The translations under genes were made by a program, and so were the position numbers. The notes beneath the pieces are model-generated. The model worked only from the letters and a program-made list of their open reading frames with translations, was not told the origin of the DNA and did not search any database. Of a stretch of 64,000 nucleotides of DNA, positions 1 to 11,265 are shown piece after piece. Position 1 is the stretch's first letter; each line of letters begins with the position of its first letter. This stretch comes from Phyto melanocephala (Eukaryota; Arthropoda; Insecta; Diptera; Rhinophoridae), in assembly GCA_941918925.1 (NCBI GenBank), contig OW799235.1:44236701-44300700 (forward strand), given 5' to 3'.

Positions 1-350
1 ACTGAAAAAAAATCGCTGTAAGATTTGTTTTAACAAAATGGGAGAAAACTTAAGTCCGGTGCTCATGTTGAGATGACCGATATAATACAATAAATGGATG
101 TTTTTAGCTTTTAACAATTGCATTACATTTTTTATATAAAATAAATAGTTTCTTTTAAATTGAATTAATATAATATTCTGATTAATTAATTTTTTTTTAT
201 TTAAAATAAACGAGATTTTGTAAACAAAAACATCTTTCGGCATATCGAGCCATAAAGATATTAATCAGAATTATGAATTTAGGTAGCGATTTCAAAACCA
301 ACTTAGCGGGCAAATATACGACTTATTTATTATTCTTATTCCACACGACA
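1..350. other. AT-rich DNA without recognised gene
   Basis: No reading frame or repeat that I recognise. The stretch is AT-rich and runs up to the duplicated flank of the first MITE. Confidence 0.5.
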
Positions 351-358
351 GCTGGGTA

Positions 359-610
359 CAAGGCGAATTCATTATCAGGTGGTGTTGACAACGCAGCTGA
401 TCTACTTTTTTATTTGCAAAAATGATGATTGAATTGCCAAATATTATTTATGTTTACATAGATTACTCCTTCCCGCGCAAAAAAACACAAACAAAAACCA
501 TGTAGTTTTTGACACATCGACAGTCGAAAGCAACAATAAAAAACCATTTTGTTTTTTTAATGTTGTATTTGTTGTAGAATTACCACCACCTGATAAATAA
601 ATTCGCCTTG
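359..610. mobile_element. 252-bp MITE with ~26-bp terminal inverted repeats
   Basis: The left end begins CAAGGCGAATTCATTATCAG and the right end, reverse complemented, begins CAAGGCGAATTTATTTATCA; both continue into GTGGTG. The flanks are gctgggta (351-358) and gctggggg (611-618), a 6/8 match expected for an aged 8-bp target-site duplication. There is no coding capacity. An 8-bp duplication suggests mobilisation by a hAT-type transposase; that assignment is inference. Structure is clear, family is not. Confidence 0.8.
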
Positions 611-712
611 GCTGGGGGCTTAGGTTAAAATAGGCTGACTCTCAAAACGTTCGTATACAAAGTTTGTATACAGTATTGCTAAATCACATACACATGCAAA
701 GTTCCGAAACAA

Positions 713-1565
713 CCCAGCCTGCACAATATTACGACAATGTCTGAATCAGTCAAGTCTTACAAATATCTGACTTTTTTTACGGACATTTCGTACAACATTT
801 CTGTAAGACATGTCTGGGAAATTTAATGTACGATACGTCTGATAGATATCTGACTGATTTCGTACAGAAATGTCTAAGTTGTTTTGTTCCTTTTGTTTAG
901 GATTTTTTGTTTTTTTTTCACAAATTAAAACGGAATTCTGTAATCTTGATTTTGTTTGTTTTACGTATTGTTTATTTAAGTGCAACAAAATAGGTGATAT
1001 TAAAAAATGTAATTTATTGGTCTGTTAAAAAAGTTTAAAATTAATATAGAAAGTGAAAGTGCTTTGTGCTTAATAAGAAATATATATATAAAAAAAATGT
1101 CACTTCAGGCTTTTCGGAAATATGGTAAAAGAGACGCGTATGTGGATTTTCAAGTTAGCTTAAAATATTTAAAAGAATTGTTTTAACTATTAAATCTAGC
1201 ATATAAACAATGTATATGAATATATGTAATTAAATAATAAATTAAATGAATTAAAAAGAAAAATACTACAAAAAACTAAGTTTTATTTTATTAAATATTT
1301 CAGATTTCTTTAAGAAATCTGTACGATTAATCGGTTAGAGTTACATCCGACAAACTTTCAGAAATCGGTAAGAAATCCATACGAAATTCATATAATAAAT
1401 CAGAATTTCCCCTGCTTTTTCTACCAGATTTCTGTCAGACACGTCGGTAAAAAACTTCATATATTTGGCGGTCAGAAGCCTGACAGAATTCGTACAGAAT
1501 TCTTACTTGTTTGCCGACATTTTTTACAGACATCTTACAGATGTCGGACAATTTTACAGGCTGGG
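713..1565. mobile_element. 853-bp non-autonomous DNA element, CCCAGCCTG termini
   Basis: The left end reads CCCAGCCTGCACAAT and the right end is its inverted counterpart (ACAGGCTGGG, 1556-1565). Both ends carry many degenerate subterminal repeats around 'gtctgac', 'cgtacag' and 'aaatctg' in both orientations (roughly 735-890 and 1300-1550), separated by an AT-rich core. The flanks are AA on both sides (711-712, 1566-1567), compatible with a 2-bp target duplication. There is no open frame of note. A second element with CCCAGCC-type ends lies at 61471-62682. Confidence 0.7.
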
Positions 1566-1817
1566 AATGCATCAACTATAAAACCAATGCATTGTTTGCT
1601 TTCTTACTGCGTTAAAAATACTTTTGAAATGGTAAATATTTTATAATTATTGTACACAAAGCAATTGACGTTTTGGAAGTCAGTCATATTGTCAATCGAA
1701 TAAAAAGGCGGTGCAAGTCTGTGGTAAACTAAACAAATTATGGATGTCTTTAAATCATTTGTCTTTTGCCGTGACAAAATAATATTGTTTCGTTTATATA
1801 TATATAGCTAATTAAAT

Positions 1818-3070
1818 GCTATTCCGAAGCTATTTGAAAAATGCATTATTGATTCCCTCGTTCATCAAGTGTCCCCATTATTAACACCATGTCAACATGG
1901 GTTTCGTAAAGGATCTTCAGCTATGACTAACATTCTCCAACTAACAACTTTGGTTAATGAAGGATTTTCTATTAGTCAAAATACTGATGTAATTTATACT
2001 GATTTCAGTAAAGCCTTTGACAAAGTTAATCATAAACTTCTACTAAAAAAGCTGGATGCAATGGGCTTCGATAATATTTATTTAAGCTGGTTAAAATCAT
2101 ATCTTTTATACAGAACACAGTCCGTAAAATTTAATTCCGCAAAATCTAGAAATATTTTGGTAAAATCCGGTGTGCCGCAGGGAAGCCACCTCGGCCCCAT
2201 TTTATTTTTACTTTTCATCAATGATTTGCCTGAAGCAATAAGATATTCTAATACACTGATGTTCGCAGATGATGTTAAAATATTTTTAAGTTTTAAACAT
2301 CCATCAGATCATACATAGAAAATTTTTATAGTTGGTGTAACGTTAATTTAATGGAACTTAACCTGAAAAAATGTAAAAACATGACTTTTTCGAGAAGGTG
2401 TCATGCTTTTAATCAATACTATATCAATGGCTATAAACTGGAGTCAGTAAATGTAATTTCAGATCTTGGTATTTTGTTAGACGCAAAATTAAACTTCATA
2501 CAACACATTACGTTAGCTGTCAATAAGGCTCGTGGAATCTTGGCTTTCATCAAAAGGTGGGCAAAAGAATTTAAGGACCCTTTTATCACAAAAAGATTGT
2601 TTACGTCACTTGTAAGACCGGTTTTAGAGTATGGGTCAATTGTATGGGATCCCTACTACAACGTTCATATTGATCTTATCGAATCTGTACAGAAACAGTT
2701 TCTACTTTTTTGTCTTAGAGATGTATATCGGGGATATTCTGTGCTTACATCGTATTCATCACGTCTTGCTTTGATTCGGCTGCCAACACTAAAAAGTCGA
2801 CGAATTATGCTTAACGTTTCATTTCTCGTAAATCTTTTAAATGGAAATGTATCATCCGATTTTCTTTTAAGTAAGATATCATTGAATGTTCCTCAAAGGA
2901 CACTACGTTTCAATAACCCACTTTATGTTAAAACTTTTAAATCAAACTACGAAATGGCAGATCCTTTTAGGAAATTATGTTGTAATTTTAATGAAATGTT
3001 TAGCTTTACAGATTTCTCTCTAAATGTAAATATTATTAAACGTAACATTATTCTTAGTTTAAACACCTAA
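1818..3070 (+). pseudogene. 5'-truncated non-LTR retrotransposon (LINE) reverse transcriptase
   Basis: This is the reverse transcriptase that would copy LINE RNA at the target nick. The frame opens at 1818 (AIPKLFEKC...), after an in-frame stop at 1809, so the endonuclease and ORF1 are missing, as in a typical 5'-truncated LINE copy. Visible RT blocks are QHGFRKGS, DFSKAFDKVNH, SGVPQGSHLGPILF and the catalytic FADDVKIF. A frameshift near 2315 separates these from the thumb and C-terminal part (2351-3070: WCNVNLMELNLKKC, RPVLEYGSIVWDPYY). The 3' tail is rich in AATAAATAAATA (about 3137-3154) and an mdg3-like LTR is inserted directly after it. Block spellings fit the jockey/CR1-like group; exact clade is uncertain. 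Confidence 0.85.
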
Positions 3071-3158
3071 TTTTCTGTATAAAAAATAAATTGTTTAATA
3101 TAATATTTAGTCTGTAAGGATTATAACCATAGACTTAAATAATTAAATAAATAAATAT

Positions 3159-3680
3159 TGTTACAGATTTATTTTTAAGTAGCTTAATTTACATTATAAT
3201 TTATTTTAGTTGTAGTAGTTTTAGTTACTGTAGTTTTATTTGTATTAGTTTATTTTGCTGGTTGTTCGAAAATGTTGTTTGTTATTTTGTGTAGCATACT
3301 TTTAGGCACTTCTATTATTCGTGCATATTACTTAACGTCTTAATTTAAATTTAACGGTTTTCGAATGTACTAGAACGAGAACTTTGTCGAATGTTACCGA
3401 ACACCACTATGTTACTATAAATAGCCGAACAACACAGCTAACGTGATCAGTATTACAATAGAGCTTGTAAAGTGCGTATCAAAGTGAGTTTGATAATAAA
3501 AGTGTATAACTATAAGTGTAATAAGTAAAGTGATATAAAGCAATCTTTGAGTGTGTTTAAGTAAATAAAGTGCTCTTAATTTCACAACGAATTTCAACTG
3601 TTTTTAATTGCAATAAAAGAACTCAAGAAGGTTTATTTAAAGGAAATAATCCAACGTTTATAAAAGGTATAAACGTAACA
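3159..3680 (+). repeat. Solo LTR of an mdg3-like retrotransposon
   Basis: A 522-bp LTR with TGTTACAG...CGTAACA ends, flanked by ATAT at 3155-3158 and 3681-3684, so one complete LTR remains after LTR-LTR recombination. It is homologous to the LTRs at 21494-22014, 60818-61304 (both minus strand) and 62684-63172 (plus strand). It sits in the A-rich tail of the preceding LINE. Confidence 0.9.
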
Positions 3681-3689
3681 ATATTATTT

Positions 3690-3910
3690 ATATTATTTTC
3701 TTTAAATAAAATGGGATTCTTCTGTATTGCAAATAATAATACTTGAAATTTATGTTATACAAAGTTGGAGGCTTTATTAGCTCTTAACGCAATAAATCAA
3801 ACATATAAAGTTCTTTATTTATTATTTCACTTATTGTTATTTATTATCAAACTAAACTGATACTGTAAGCTGTGCTGTTCGACTATTTTAAGTAACAGTG
3901 CCATAAAATA
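3690..3910 (-). repeat. Degenerate mdg3-like LTR fragment
   Basis: Patches such as 'tttctttaaataaaatggga', 'agctgtgctgttcgactatt' and 'gttctttatttattatttca' resemble the minus-strand LTR at 21494-22014 in the same order. The copy is heavily diverged and lacks clear ends. Low confidence. Confidence 0.4.
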
Positions 3911-4054
3911 GTGGTAATCTGAAATACTACACCAATATATTCTGGTAATTTCCAGTAGTCGTTACAAAAATGTAGTGGTGAGATGTTATTTATGTAATAT
4001 GTATTTTTTTTTTTTGACTCTGAAATTGGTTGGCAGAGATACGTAACCAAATAG

Positions 4055-4345
4055 CCAGGGTATTCCACGTTGGTTCCGGCTCCGTAAATCGACCTATATC
4101 TCTGTATAGGAAGTCGGAGACACTTGAACAAAAATTAAAGCTTGAGTTTTATGGTTCTCCTGCAGTTAAAAAAAACGTTAGTTCAGTCACCGCAAGTCGA
4201 CCTATACCATTGTATAGGAAGTCGGAGACATCTGAACAAATAATTATACTGAGTTTTATGGAACTCCTCCAGTTAGCATTGAGTTTAATTGGTACTCCTC
4301 CAGTTGTAAATTTTGAGTTTAGTTGGTACTCCTCCAGTTAATGCA
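4055..4345. repeat. Two ~110-bp direct repeats plus 30-36-bp subrepeats
   Basis: The segments starting near 4084 and 4191 share 'tcgacctata..', 'tgtataggaagtcggagaca' and 'gaacaaa'. Each contains a small inverted repeat (CGACCTATA ... TATAGGAAGTCG). They are followed by three copies of a unit ending 'ggtactcctccagtta' (about 4258-4340). No coding sense; possibly LTR-internal repeats of an unidentified element. Confidence 0.6.
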
Positions 4346-4359
4346 ATTAAAATATATGC

Positions 4360-4700
4360 ACGTGATTAATTTTAGAATAGTCTGGAAACTGTATCCAAAG
4401 CACAGTTACGCGACGCCACACAATTAACCACGCGAAAGTGAGACGTAAGACTCTCGAAGCCGTATGAAAAGGACAGCCTGATTGCCCTTAAGAGATAATG
4501 GCAATGCCGCGCGAGCTCTTGACCCGACCAGAGCTGTAATACGACTGGCTGTAATATGTAGGCAAAATAACTACTCCTTATAATATGGTGCACATAATAA
4601 ATAAACGGTGATTTCTTAGCTACTATCTTTTTGGCAACACTGGTTAAAACAGCTGACGCATGCTTCGTGCTTTGTTTCACTGTCAAACATCTTCAGTTTG
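4360..4700. other. Unassigned stretch, higher GC than neighbours
   Basis: This 340-bp segment is somewhat GC-richer (for example 'ccgcgcgagctcttgacccg') and could be an LTR fragment. No paired copy is present in the window, so I cannot name it. Confidence 0.3.
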
Positions 4701-4714
4701 GTATATAATTTAAC

Positions 4715-5603
4715 CGTGAATCGTCTTACAAACGAACAACGCGTGCAAATTTTTGAATTTTATTATCAAAATGCAAAAAGATTCATAATGTTACTATAGC
4801 TATTAGCTTTTACTAATAGGTATTTTGTTGTTCTCATTGGAGTTCAACATATCATGTGATTTTTGTTAATTTTATCTAATTTACTTATTGTCCTTAAATG
4901 GATAGATTGTAAATAAAAATGTTAAATAAAAAAAATAAAAAATTATCAAAATGCGTGCTCTGTTAATAAAGTTCATCGCGCGCTTCTTATCGAAAAATTG
5001 TGACCAGCGACGAAGCTTATTTTTGTTAATAAACAGAATTGTCGATTTTGGAGTGAAGTTCAGCCAGAAGCATTAAAAGAACTACCAATGCATCCAGAAA
5101 AAGTCACGGTTTGGTGCGGTTTATGGGCTGGTGGCATCATTGGACCGTACTTCTTCAAAGATGATGCGAATTGTAACGTAACTATGAATGGTGAGCGCTA
5201 CCGTGAGATGATATCCAACTTTTTTTTGCCCAAAATGCAAGAGCTTGACTTTCATGACATGTGGTTTCAACAAGACGGTGCCACATGACACACAGCACGC
5301 TTAATGGACTTATTGAGAGGCGAGTTCGGTGAAGATTTTATTTCACGTTCGGGACCGGTCAATTGGCCGCCTAGATCGTGCGACTTAACGCCTTGAGACT
5401 ATTTTTTGTGGGGCTGTGTTACAGCTCATGTCTATAGACACATGCCCGTTTCAATTGACACATTGGAAGACAACATTGAAGCATTTATTAAAGAAATACC
5501 GGCCGAAATGTTGGAAAGAGTATGCCAAAATTGGACTAAGCGGATAGACCATTTGAGGCGCAGTCACGGTCAACATTTGCATGAAATAATCTTCAAACAT
5601 TAA
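4715..5603 (+). pseudogene. Broken mariner-like transposase (rosa-like group)
   Basis: This encoded a cut-and-paste transposase of the Tc1/mariner superfamily. The N-terminal start (NRLTNEQRVQIFEFYYQNA) is interrupted by a 167-bp insert, resumes for a few residues (about 4946-4995), and then jumps to the catalytic domain, so most of the DNA-binding domain is deleted. The first catalytic Asp lies in TSDEAYF, the second in WFQQDG (about 5265-5282), the third in the block ending DYFLWG (about 5385-5412). About 40 residues separate the last two Asp residues, which fits the rosa-type DD41D group better than classical DD34D mariner; this is inference from spacing. Two TGA stops (near 5286 and 5395) and a TAA near 5030 rule out function. 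The C-terminal stretch to IIFKH is preserved. Confidence 0.8.
4775..4941 (+). mobile_element. 167-bp retroposed insert with 13-bp target duplication
   Basis: The 13-mer attatcaaaatgc occurs at 4762-4774 and again at 4942-4954, on either side of a segment ending in an A-rich tail (gttaaataaaaaaaataaaa). Removing the insert rejoins the transposase frame (YYQNA continuing to CSVNK). A long direct repeat plus A-rich 3' tail is the signature of target-primed retroposition by a LINE, so this is a short SINE-like or severely truncated LINE copy. Confidence 0.8.
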
Positions 5604-5639
5604 ATTATATGGACCGTACTATCGATTCAAATAAAGATT

Positions 5640-5865
5640 TCATGAATTTTTCTGAATTGTATGTGTTTTTTTTTAACTTTCCTATAGCTCCTTAAAAATC
5701 ACGCTTTATAACGCATCGACTTTTATATCATGCTATGTAACATAACATATGTATTACTGTCAACCAACCAAACAAGGAAAATGTTAAATACATAACAATG
5801 TAAATCAAACAAAATTACACAAATTTATAGTTGCAAAGACGTTTGAAATACTGGATTTTATATAA
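5640..5865. other. No gene recognised
   Basis: AT-rich DNA after the mariner-like relic. The run 'aactttcctatagctcctta' near 5677 may belong to that element's 3' end. Confidence 0.4.
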
Positions 5866-5869
5866 AACA

Positions 5870-6650
5870 TCATTTACTCTTTTTATCACCTCATAAGGCG
5901 CATCCCAATGAGTTTGTAATTTGTAAGACAGCTGTCTTCTACGTTGTAGTTTATATACGTATGACCTTTTTAACTACAGGAATTTTGATATGTGCTCATT
6001 TTTCTTTTACCTTATGCGGTAAACCTTTCTACCATCTCGTCAGATTATGGATGTAGTGGTATAGACTTTGTTTTCCGGGTCACAGATTTCCTGAAATATA
6101 GCAGATTAAAATTTTTTTCCTGATCAAAATTTAATTCTAGTGGAACACCGTTGCGGCACACCCAATTATTCACAAACGCGTTTTCGACAATTTTACCCTT
6201 AAGGTTTAGTATAGCGTATACCTCTGGCCATTTGCTAAAACAATCGAGTATTACTGAAACGTAACAGTTTTCAGCCTCACTGACAAGGAGGGTCTATGAT
6301 ATCTTTTTCTACTCGCTCAAAAGGAACTCAGGTGTTCCTGCTACAGCGGTCCTCGACAAAACCTTTCTGGGCTCTTGGGTGTGATACATTGGGCGTAGTT
6401 TGTCATTCAATAAGATACAGATTGTTGACATCAAACTCAATAGAAACGTTATTTAATATTTTTTTTGTTACACCAAGATGACTACTGCTTAGTCCATAAA
6501 GAAACTCCTTCATTACCTCCATGACTTTAGAGGATGACACCATAATTAGATTTGTAGTCAATTTACCATGGATACTTTCCCTTTGGTGATAAAGGCATCC
6601 GTTAGTTAGCTGTAGACTATTCCACAGTGCTTAATAGGATTCATTTGACC
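5870..6650 (-). pseudogene. Degenerate integrase/pol relic of an mdg3-like element
   Basis: This is a diverged copy of the 3' pol region seen at about 22150-22650. Matching patches occur in the same order on the plus strand: 'cccaatgagtttg' (5905), 'ttgggcgtag' (6388), 'acagattgttgac' (6417), 'gactttagagga' (6521), and 'aattagattt' then 'ttaatagga' (6543, 6641). Read on the minus strand these encode the integrase end and the pol segment before it. Many stops and indels; no functional product. It shows that an older mdg3-like insertion of the same orientation existed here. Confidence 0.7.
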
Positions 6651-6654
6651 GGTT

Positions 6655-6880
6655 ATATGACTGGTATTAGTGACTGATATATCGGTCAAAACGTAAAATA
6701 AGGTTTCTATTAGTTTCTTAAGGACGATATGAAAAAAATTACTGGAACTTTTCTGTACATGTGACTTTGCGTCTTTCTCTTATTTATTAGTTTTTTCGAA
6801 TGTAAAACATATATCTGCTCTACTTACTCTACACCTCTTTACTAAGCAAAGATAATATAAACAAGTAACAGTGCTATATT
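6655..6880. other. No gene recognised
   Basis: AT-rich DNA between the pol relic and the hAT relic, with no repeat or frame that I can assign. Confidence 0.4.
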
Positions 6881-6884
6881 CGGG

Positions 6885-7201
6885 AGTGGCGGCCCTTCAC
6901 AACGTGTAGTCATGCAATAACAATTGTTTGTATCACCATTCATCTCATATGAAATACGTACATACATGTAAAAAACATACATATATAAAAACATAATAAA
7001 AACATACTATTGTAAAATTATAATTGATGAAAAAGATTTAATATCTGGTTCATATTTAGTTAATTTCAACAGTACGCATGCAGAGCTCGACTCATCCGTC
7101 ATTCTATTCCTATATTTGTTTTTTATAAAATTTAATTTTGAAAATAGAGATTCACATGCCAACGTCGCACAGCGGAATATTTGGCCTGAAAAGCTGGCCA
7201 A
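6885..7201 (-). pseudogene. hAT transposase C-terminal fragment
   Basis: The 64-aa frame at 7007-7201 contains CESLFSKLNFIKNKYRNRMT and ends with a ...YEPDIK-type stretch. This is the pattern of the hAT dimerisation domain in ZBED5/GTF2IRD2-like transposases, where it mediates transposase dimerisation. The rest of the transposase is absent. Downstream on the minus strand, near 6880-6900, lies 'gggagtggcggcccttcac', which resembles a hAT terminal inverted repeat; the opposite end was not found. Family identification rests on one short block, so confidence is moderate. Confidence 0.5.
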
Positions 7202-7204
7202 AAA

Positions 7205-8040
7205 GGCAAAACTGAATTTTAAAAAATCTTAATAACTAAATACGCAGCTCGACAGACAACAATATTTTACATTATATTGTAAATTTTGAAGGCTTTTAGT
7301 TGCGATTTGTAGCTCTGAGACCCTGCTAAAGTCAGGAAAGTGAAGAAAATTATATGAGATTTAAATGTTTTTTTTTCGGCTTCTGGATGTGTATTTGATA
7401 TTTTTTTGTGGCCAAACGAATAAAGGTTTAACAATCCTTTTTTTTTCGCTGAAAGGTCTGATCAAAAGTTATTTAAAAACGAAAAAAGATTTCAAATATA
7501 TGTATATTCATGTTGAAACAATTCGTTCAAAAGCTAAAAAAAGAAAACTATACACTTTTTTTGCAAAAAAAGAAAAAACGGAGATTTTTAAAAGTGAGGT
7601 TAGCATCTCTATGAATTATGTTTGATACCACAATAAAATCTGGAATCTCTTATTTTAGAAACAAAAATAAAAGTTTGCGCAAGTTTGCGCCATTATTTTT
7701 GATGATTTTTTTAAATTTTCACATTTCTTATATTTTTGCTCATCAGGCACTTCTTCTTGTACATTTATATCGTCATAAACTTTTATGTATTTTGAGTTAT
7801 TGATTTCAACTGTTATTCACATCACTTTTAACACTTCACAATGTTAATAACTGCCTGTAATTATAAATTTGAAAAATTCTTTATTATCGATAATAGTTAT
7901 AACAGAAAGTCCCACACATCCCCAAAAAATATTATATTTATACAAAACATTATATGTTAAAAAATAAACATACGGACCTAATAAGAATAATTTTTAAAAG
8001 CATTAATTACAAACAATATATACAGGTAGATAACAAATAC
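7205..8040. other. No gene recognised (AT-rich)
   Basis: About 830 bp with long T and A runs. The short frames at 7365-7803 are Lys/Phe-rich and show no family motif, so I treat them as chance frames. Confidence 0.4.
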
Positions 8041-8044
8041 ATGG

Positions 8045-8320
8045 ACATCCAGGTATCAGGCTACCATCCAATTGTCAGAAGAAGCTGTCGAATACAGAAA
8101 TAAGCACTTACGATTATATCGTACGAATTATTCGAGGAAATTCAGCAGAAGCGATAGAAATCGAGATGTCTTGAATAGGTTATTTCTGAGCAGTGACCCT
8201 TTTTTAAGCTGCAGTACGCAAAGAGAACAGATTAATAAAAAAGCTTTTTCATCAGAAACCATCACACTTCTTCTTTCTGACACCGATGATGCAGCTAATG
8301 AGGACATACATACGACATAA
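8045..8320 (+). pseudogene. Unrecognised C-terminal coding fragment
   Basis: A frame without an ATG runs through LSEEAVEYRNKHLRLYRTNY, KFSRSDRNRDVLNRLFLSSD and a Ser/Asp-rich tail, and ends at a TAA (8318-8320). It extends in frame upstream of 8072 by at least ten codons (…YQATIQ). Its composition is less AT-biased than the surroundings and the block looks like real protein (charged helical stretch, then SSDPF). I do not recognise the family. It is probably the 3' end of a decayed transposon or retrogene; no promoter or splice context is visible. Confidence 0.4.
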
Positions 8321-8324
8321 TAAT

Positions 8325-9045
8325 TATTAAGGAATTTTTATTAGTTTAACTTTTCCGTATATTAAGTATTAAATAATATAAAATAAATATAATAAAGCCT
8401 TTTTTCATAAAAAAATACTGTTTTATAAGAGACTTACAATTTTAAATTTTTTTTTTAATTAGACCGTAAATCATATGTTTGCATGTACATAGTCTGTCAA
8501 AAATAAGTGTAAACCTTTAAAATCAACATTCATTAATTGAGTTTTACTATTTATAACGATTTTTATTCCTTAGGAATGTGGCTTTTGGATAAATCTTAAA
8601 AATTTAAACTTTTTTGTTCTTTAATTTTTTTTATTGCATTTTGAAAATAAAAAATTTTACGAATTTTGCAGAAAAAATTTTTTCGCCATTAAATTTTTAA
8701 TAACTCCGAAATAGTAATAGATAGAAAAGAAATGTGTTAGGTGCATCTTCTGATCCTCCTGCTATTAAAATCGGAGAACCCGTTATCAAATTATGACAAA
8801 ATATTTTAGGCAACCCAACGATTTAGGGGGTGAAATATGTCACGCCTTTAAAAGAAAATCCTTACGTACTGAGAAAAACGGAAAACAAATTTGAATTGAG
8901 GGCATCAAAATCCATATAGTCCATATACTTTTATTTCTAGGATAGACCCAAATTTTTTTGTTGCGCAGTGTAATTTTTTCAAAATCTGCCACTAGATTTT
9001 TTATATCATACTGCACCTAAAACTGTCAAAAAACTAGAACTTTGA
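8325..9045. other. No gene recognised
   Basis: AT-rich sequence. The segment near 8910-8975 ('ttttgttgcgcagtgtaa') looks like the end of an unidentified DNA transposon, but no partner end was found. Confidence 0.35.
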
Positions 9046-9047
9046 AT

Positions 9048-9360
9048 TCAAAAAACACGTTTAATAATTTTGGGCAGCTTTTCAGGCCAAATACTCCTCT
9101 GTGCGACGATTCCATTGTGCTCTGGTACCCAACATAATCTGACAATGAAAAGGTTGATGATCCTATCGAGTGCCCTCCTGCACTTCCCAACTAGACTTAA
9201 TTTGACATAATGGCCCTTAAAGGCTTTGAGCGCCGCCTGACTGTCAATGTTTAGTATAACCTCCCTACTCCTTGGAATATGTTCCAATATAAGGTCCGTT
9301 GCCCTATAGATAGCCAGCATTTTCACTTGGAACACACTACAGTCATCAGAAAGTCTGTAA
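9048..9360 (-). pseudogene. RNase H domain fragment of a LINE
   Basis: The minus-strand frame reads VFQVKMLAIYRAT (the usual catalytic Glu before LAI is Lys here), then NIDSQAALKAF with the third-strand Asp, then LCWVPEHNG. This is the order of RNase H1-type domains in LOA, R1 and I clade LINEs, where the enzyme would remove RNA from the cDNA hybrid. The match stops at about 9108, where a segment shared with 7163-7202 begins, so the relic is chimeric. Not functional. Confidence 0.7.
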
Positions 9361-9419
9361 TACTGTCGTGTGCACCTAATGGTAAAGCAGTTTTTTTTTA
9401 AACAAGTGGCAACTCAGAA

Positions 9420-9900
9420 CACCTGAAAGAAACAAACATATGTATGTTCTCGACAAATAATGTTTTCATAGGTATGTGTTTATTTTTTTTGTTTGTTTTG
9501 TAAATATAATGAAATAAGTAAAACTGATAGGTAGATGGTGGAGAGGAGAATTAAAGGAGATATTAAAGTGTTGTGTGCAGAGTTTTTTTATATTTCTATT
9601 TAAATTTTTATAAATAAAAGCTATTGAACACTAATATAAATAAGATTAAATAAGATCAACATTAAATTGAATAAAAGCCTTAAATTAAAAGAAATAAAAT
9701 CGTTAAATTAAATTAAAACCTTTAAATTACATAAAATAAAAATCATTTCATTAAATTAAATAAATTAAATAGACTAAAAATAGAACACTAAATTAAATTG
9801 AATTAACACCCTAAATAAAATAATATATAAAACATAAATTGAAAGACATTAAATTAAAATAGATAAACAAAAATTAAATTAAAACAACACACAGAACAAT
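9420..9900. repeat. Low-complexity AAATTAAA-type tract
   Basis: From about 9590 to 9900 the sequence is a degenerate repeat of 'aaattaaat(a/t)aaa' units, with no coding sense. Confidence 0.6.
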
Positions 9901-9904
9901 TAAA

Positions 9905-11265
9905 GGCCAACATACATTTAAAGCTGCCATCTGCTGAAGCTGTCATCATCCTTTGAAACGTCATCTTTTGAAGCCGTCACAAGCCAAAAAGCCATCCAGT
10001 GTCGTCATCCACAGCCATCTGGTCACCAGCCACACTCAAATTGTGTCATCAGCCACCAGTGCTTCCGTATCTGCCTTGACCGGTACAGGTATTCTGACCA
10101 TTGACGGTACAAACTATTGACCTTTGGACACATAAATGTAAATAAAATAAATTAATTAAGTAAGAATATTTATAGTTTTCTTTTAAACGTTTTTTTAAGT
10201 AATAGTTTATGCAATTTATTTGAAGTAATAGTATATGCAATTGTTTAATTATACACTTCTCCTTCGTCAAGAAAATTTATTTACAATTGACCAGATTGTT
10301 GGCGGCGCTGGCATGCTGGCGTTTTGCTCCGGCTAGAGCTTGCCGTCTTGGGGTGGTTCTTGCCAACGTACTGGCAATTGCACATTGCATACAAAAACTC
10401 ATACCAGCTTAATAAATAATCAATAAGAAGTAAAAAGAAAAGGGTCCCAAAATGGACAATTTTCAATTTCTTGATAGTTTTTTTTGATACATGGTCTACA
10501 GCTAATGTAAGTCCCGTTCGAATTTTTCAAGAGTTTTCGACGCGTTGCGACGTTAGTTTGTAGGCAATGAACCTATTAAGAAGAAAGTTTTTTTGTTTTT
10601 AGTTTTATGACAATAGTTTTTATGTCCCTTACCTAATTTCTAAAGCCCCGAAATATTGCTATTTGCAAGCACTTTGGCGTTGCGACAATTTGAAAGGGGG
10701 GATGCATTTTCTTGTAAACATTTTCAAATAATTATTCCGTGAAGTCTGGCTAATTGGCTTTTAATGCCTGAAGTTTTCATCGCTCCACGGTTATATTTCG
10801 ATGTGAATTTGAATATATTTTCATTGATTTTATATTTCACTACACAGTTTTTACAGTTTAGGATAGTTTTTGGTGAGTGTCTTGTCCTAAGCCTTATTGG
10901 TTATATCAGAGGTTTAGTAGCCAAAAATCATTCGTGGTTCAGCTAAGGTTTATTTTCAACATCTCATCATGCTACACCATCTACTTGCGAAACCTGCGAA
11001 TAAAGAAAGAATAAGTTTTAGTGTCTTTTTCTACACTTTTTTGATGTAGGTACAAACTTAGTAGTGCCTACAGTAGTCTTACTTCGTCATGCTCCGTCAT
11101 CTGAAAACCCCATTATCAGCCTCTTATGTATAAATAATTTTCTAATTGATACCAAACAATTTTAATTCAATTAATTAGCTTTATTTGTTTTATTATTTTT
11201 AAATACAATTCAATTATATTTTGGAACTGAATTAGTTTTTTTGTATAAAATCTCATTCATTCATT
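9905..11265. other. Gene-free stretch, partly with short gtcatc/gccatc repeats
   Basis: From 9905 to 10060 there are short imperfect repeats around 'gccatc', 'gtcatc' and 'gaagc'. The remainder has no recognised frame or repeat. I could not assign it to an element. Confidence 0.4.

Noticed and set aside
7365..7803. Two consecutive small plus-strand frames
   Set aside because: Lys/Phe-rich translation of A- and T-tracts without family motifs.
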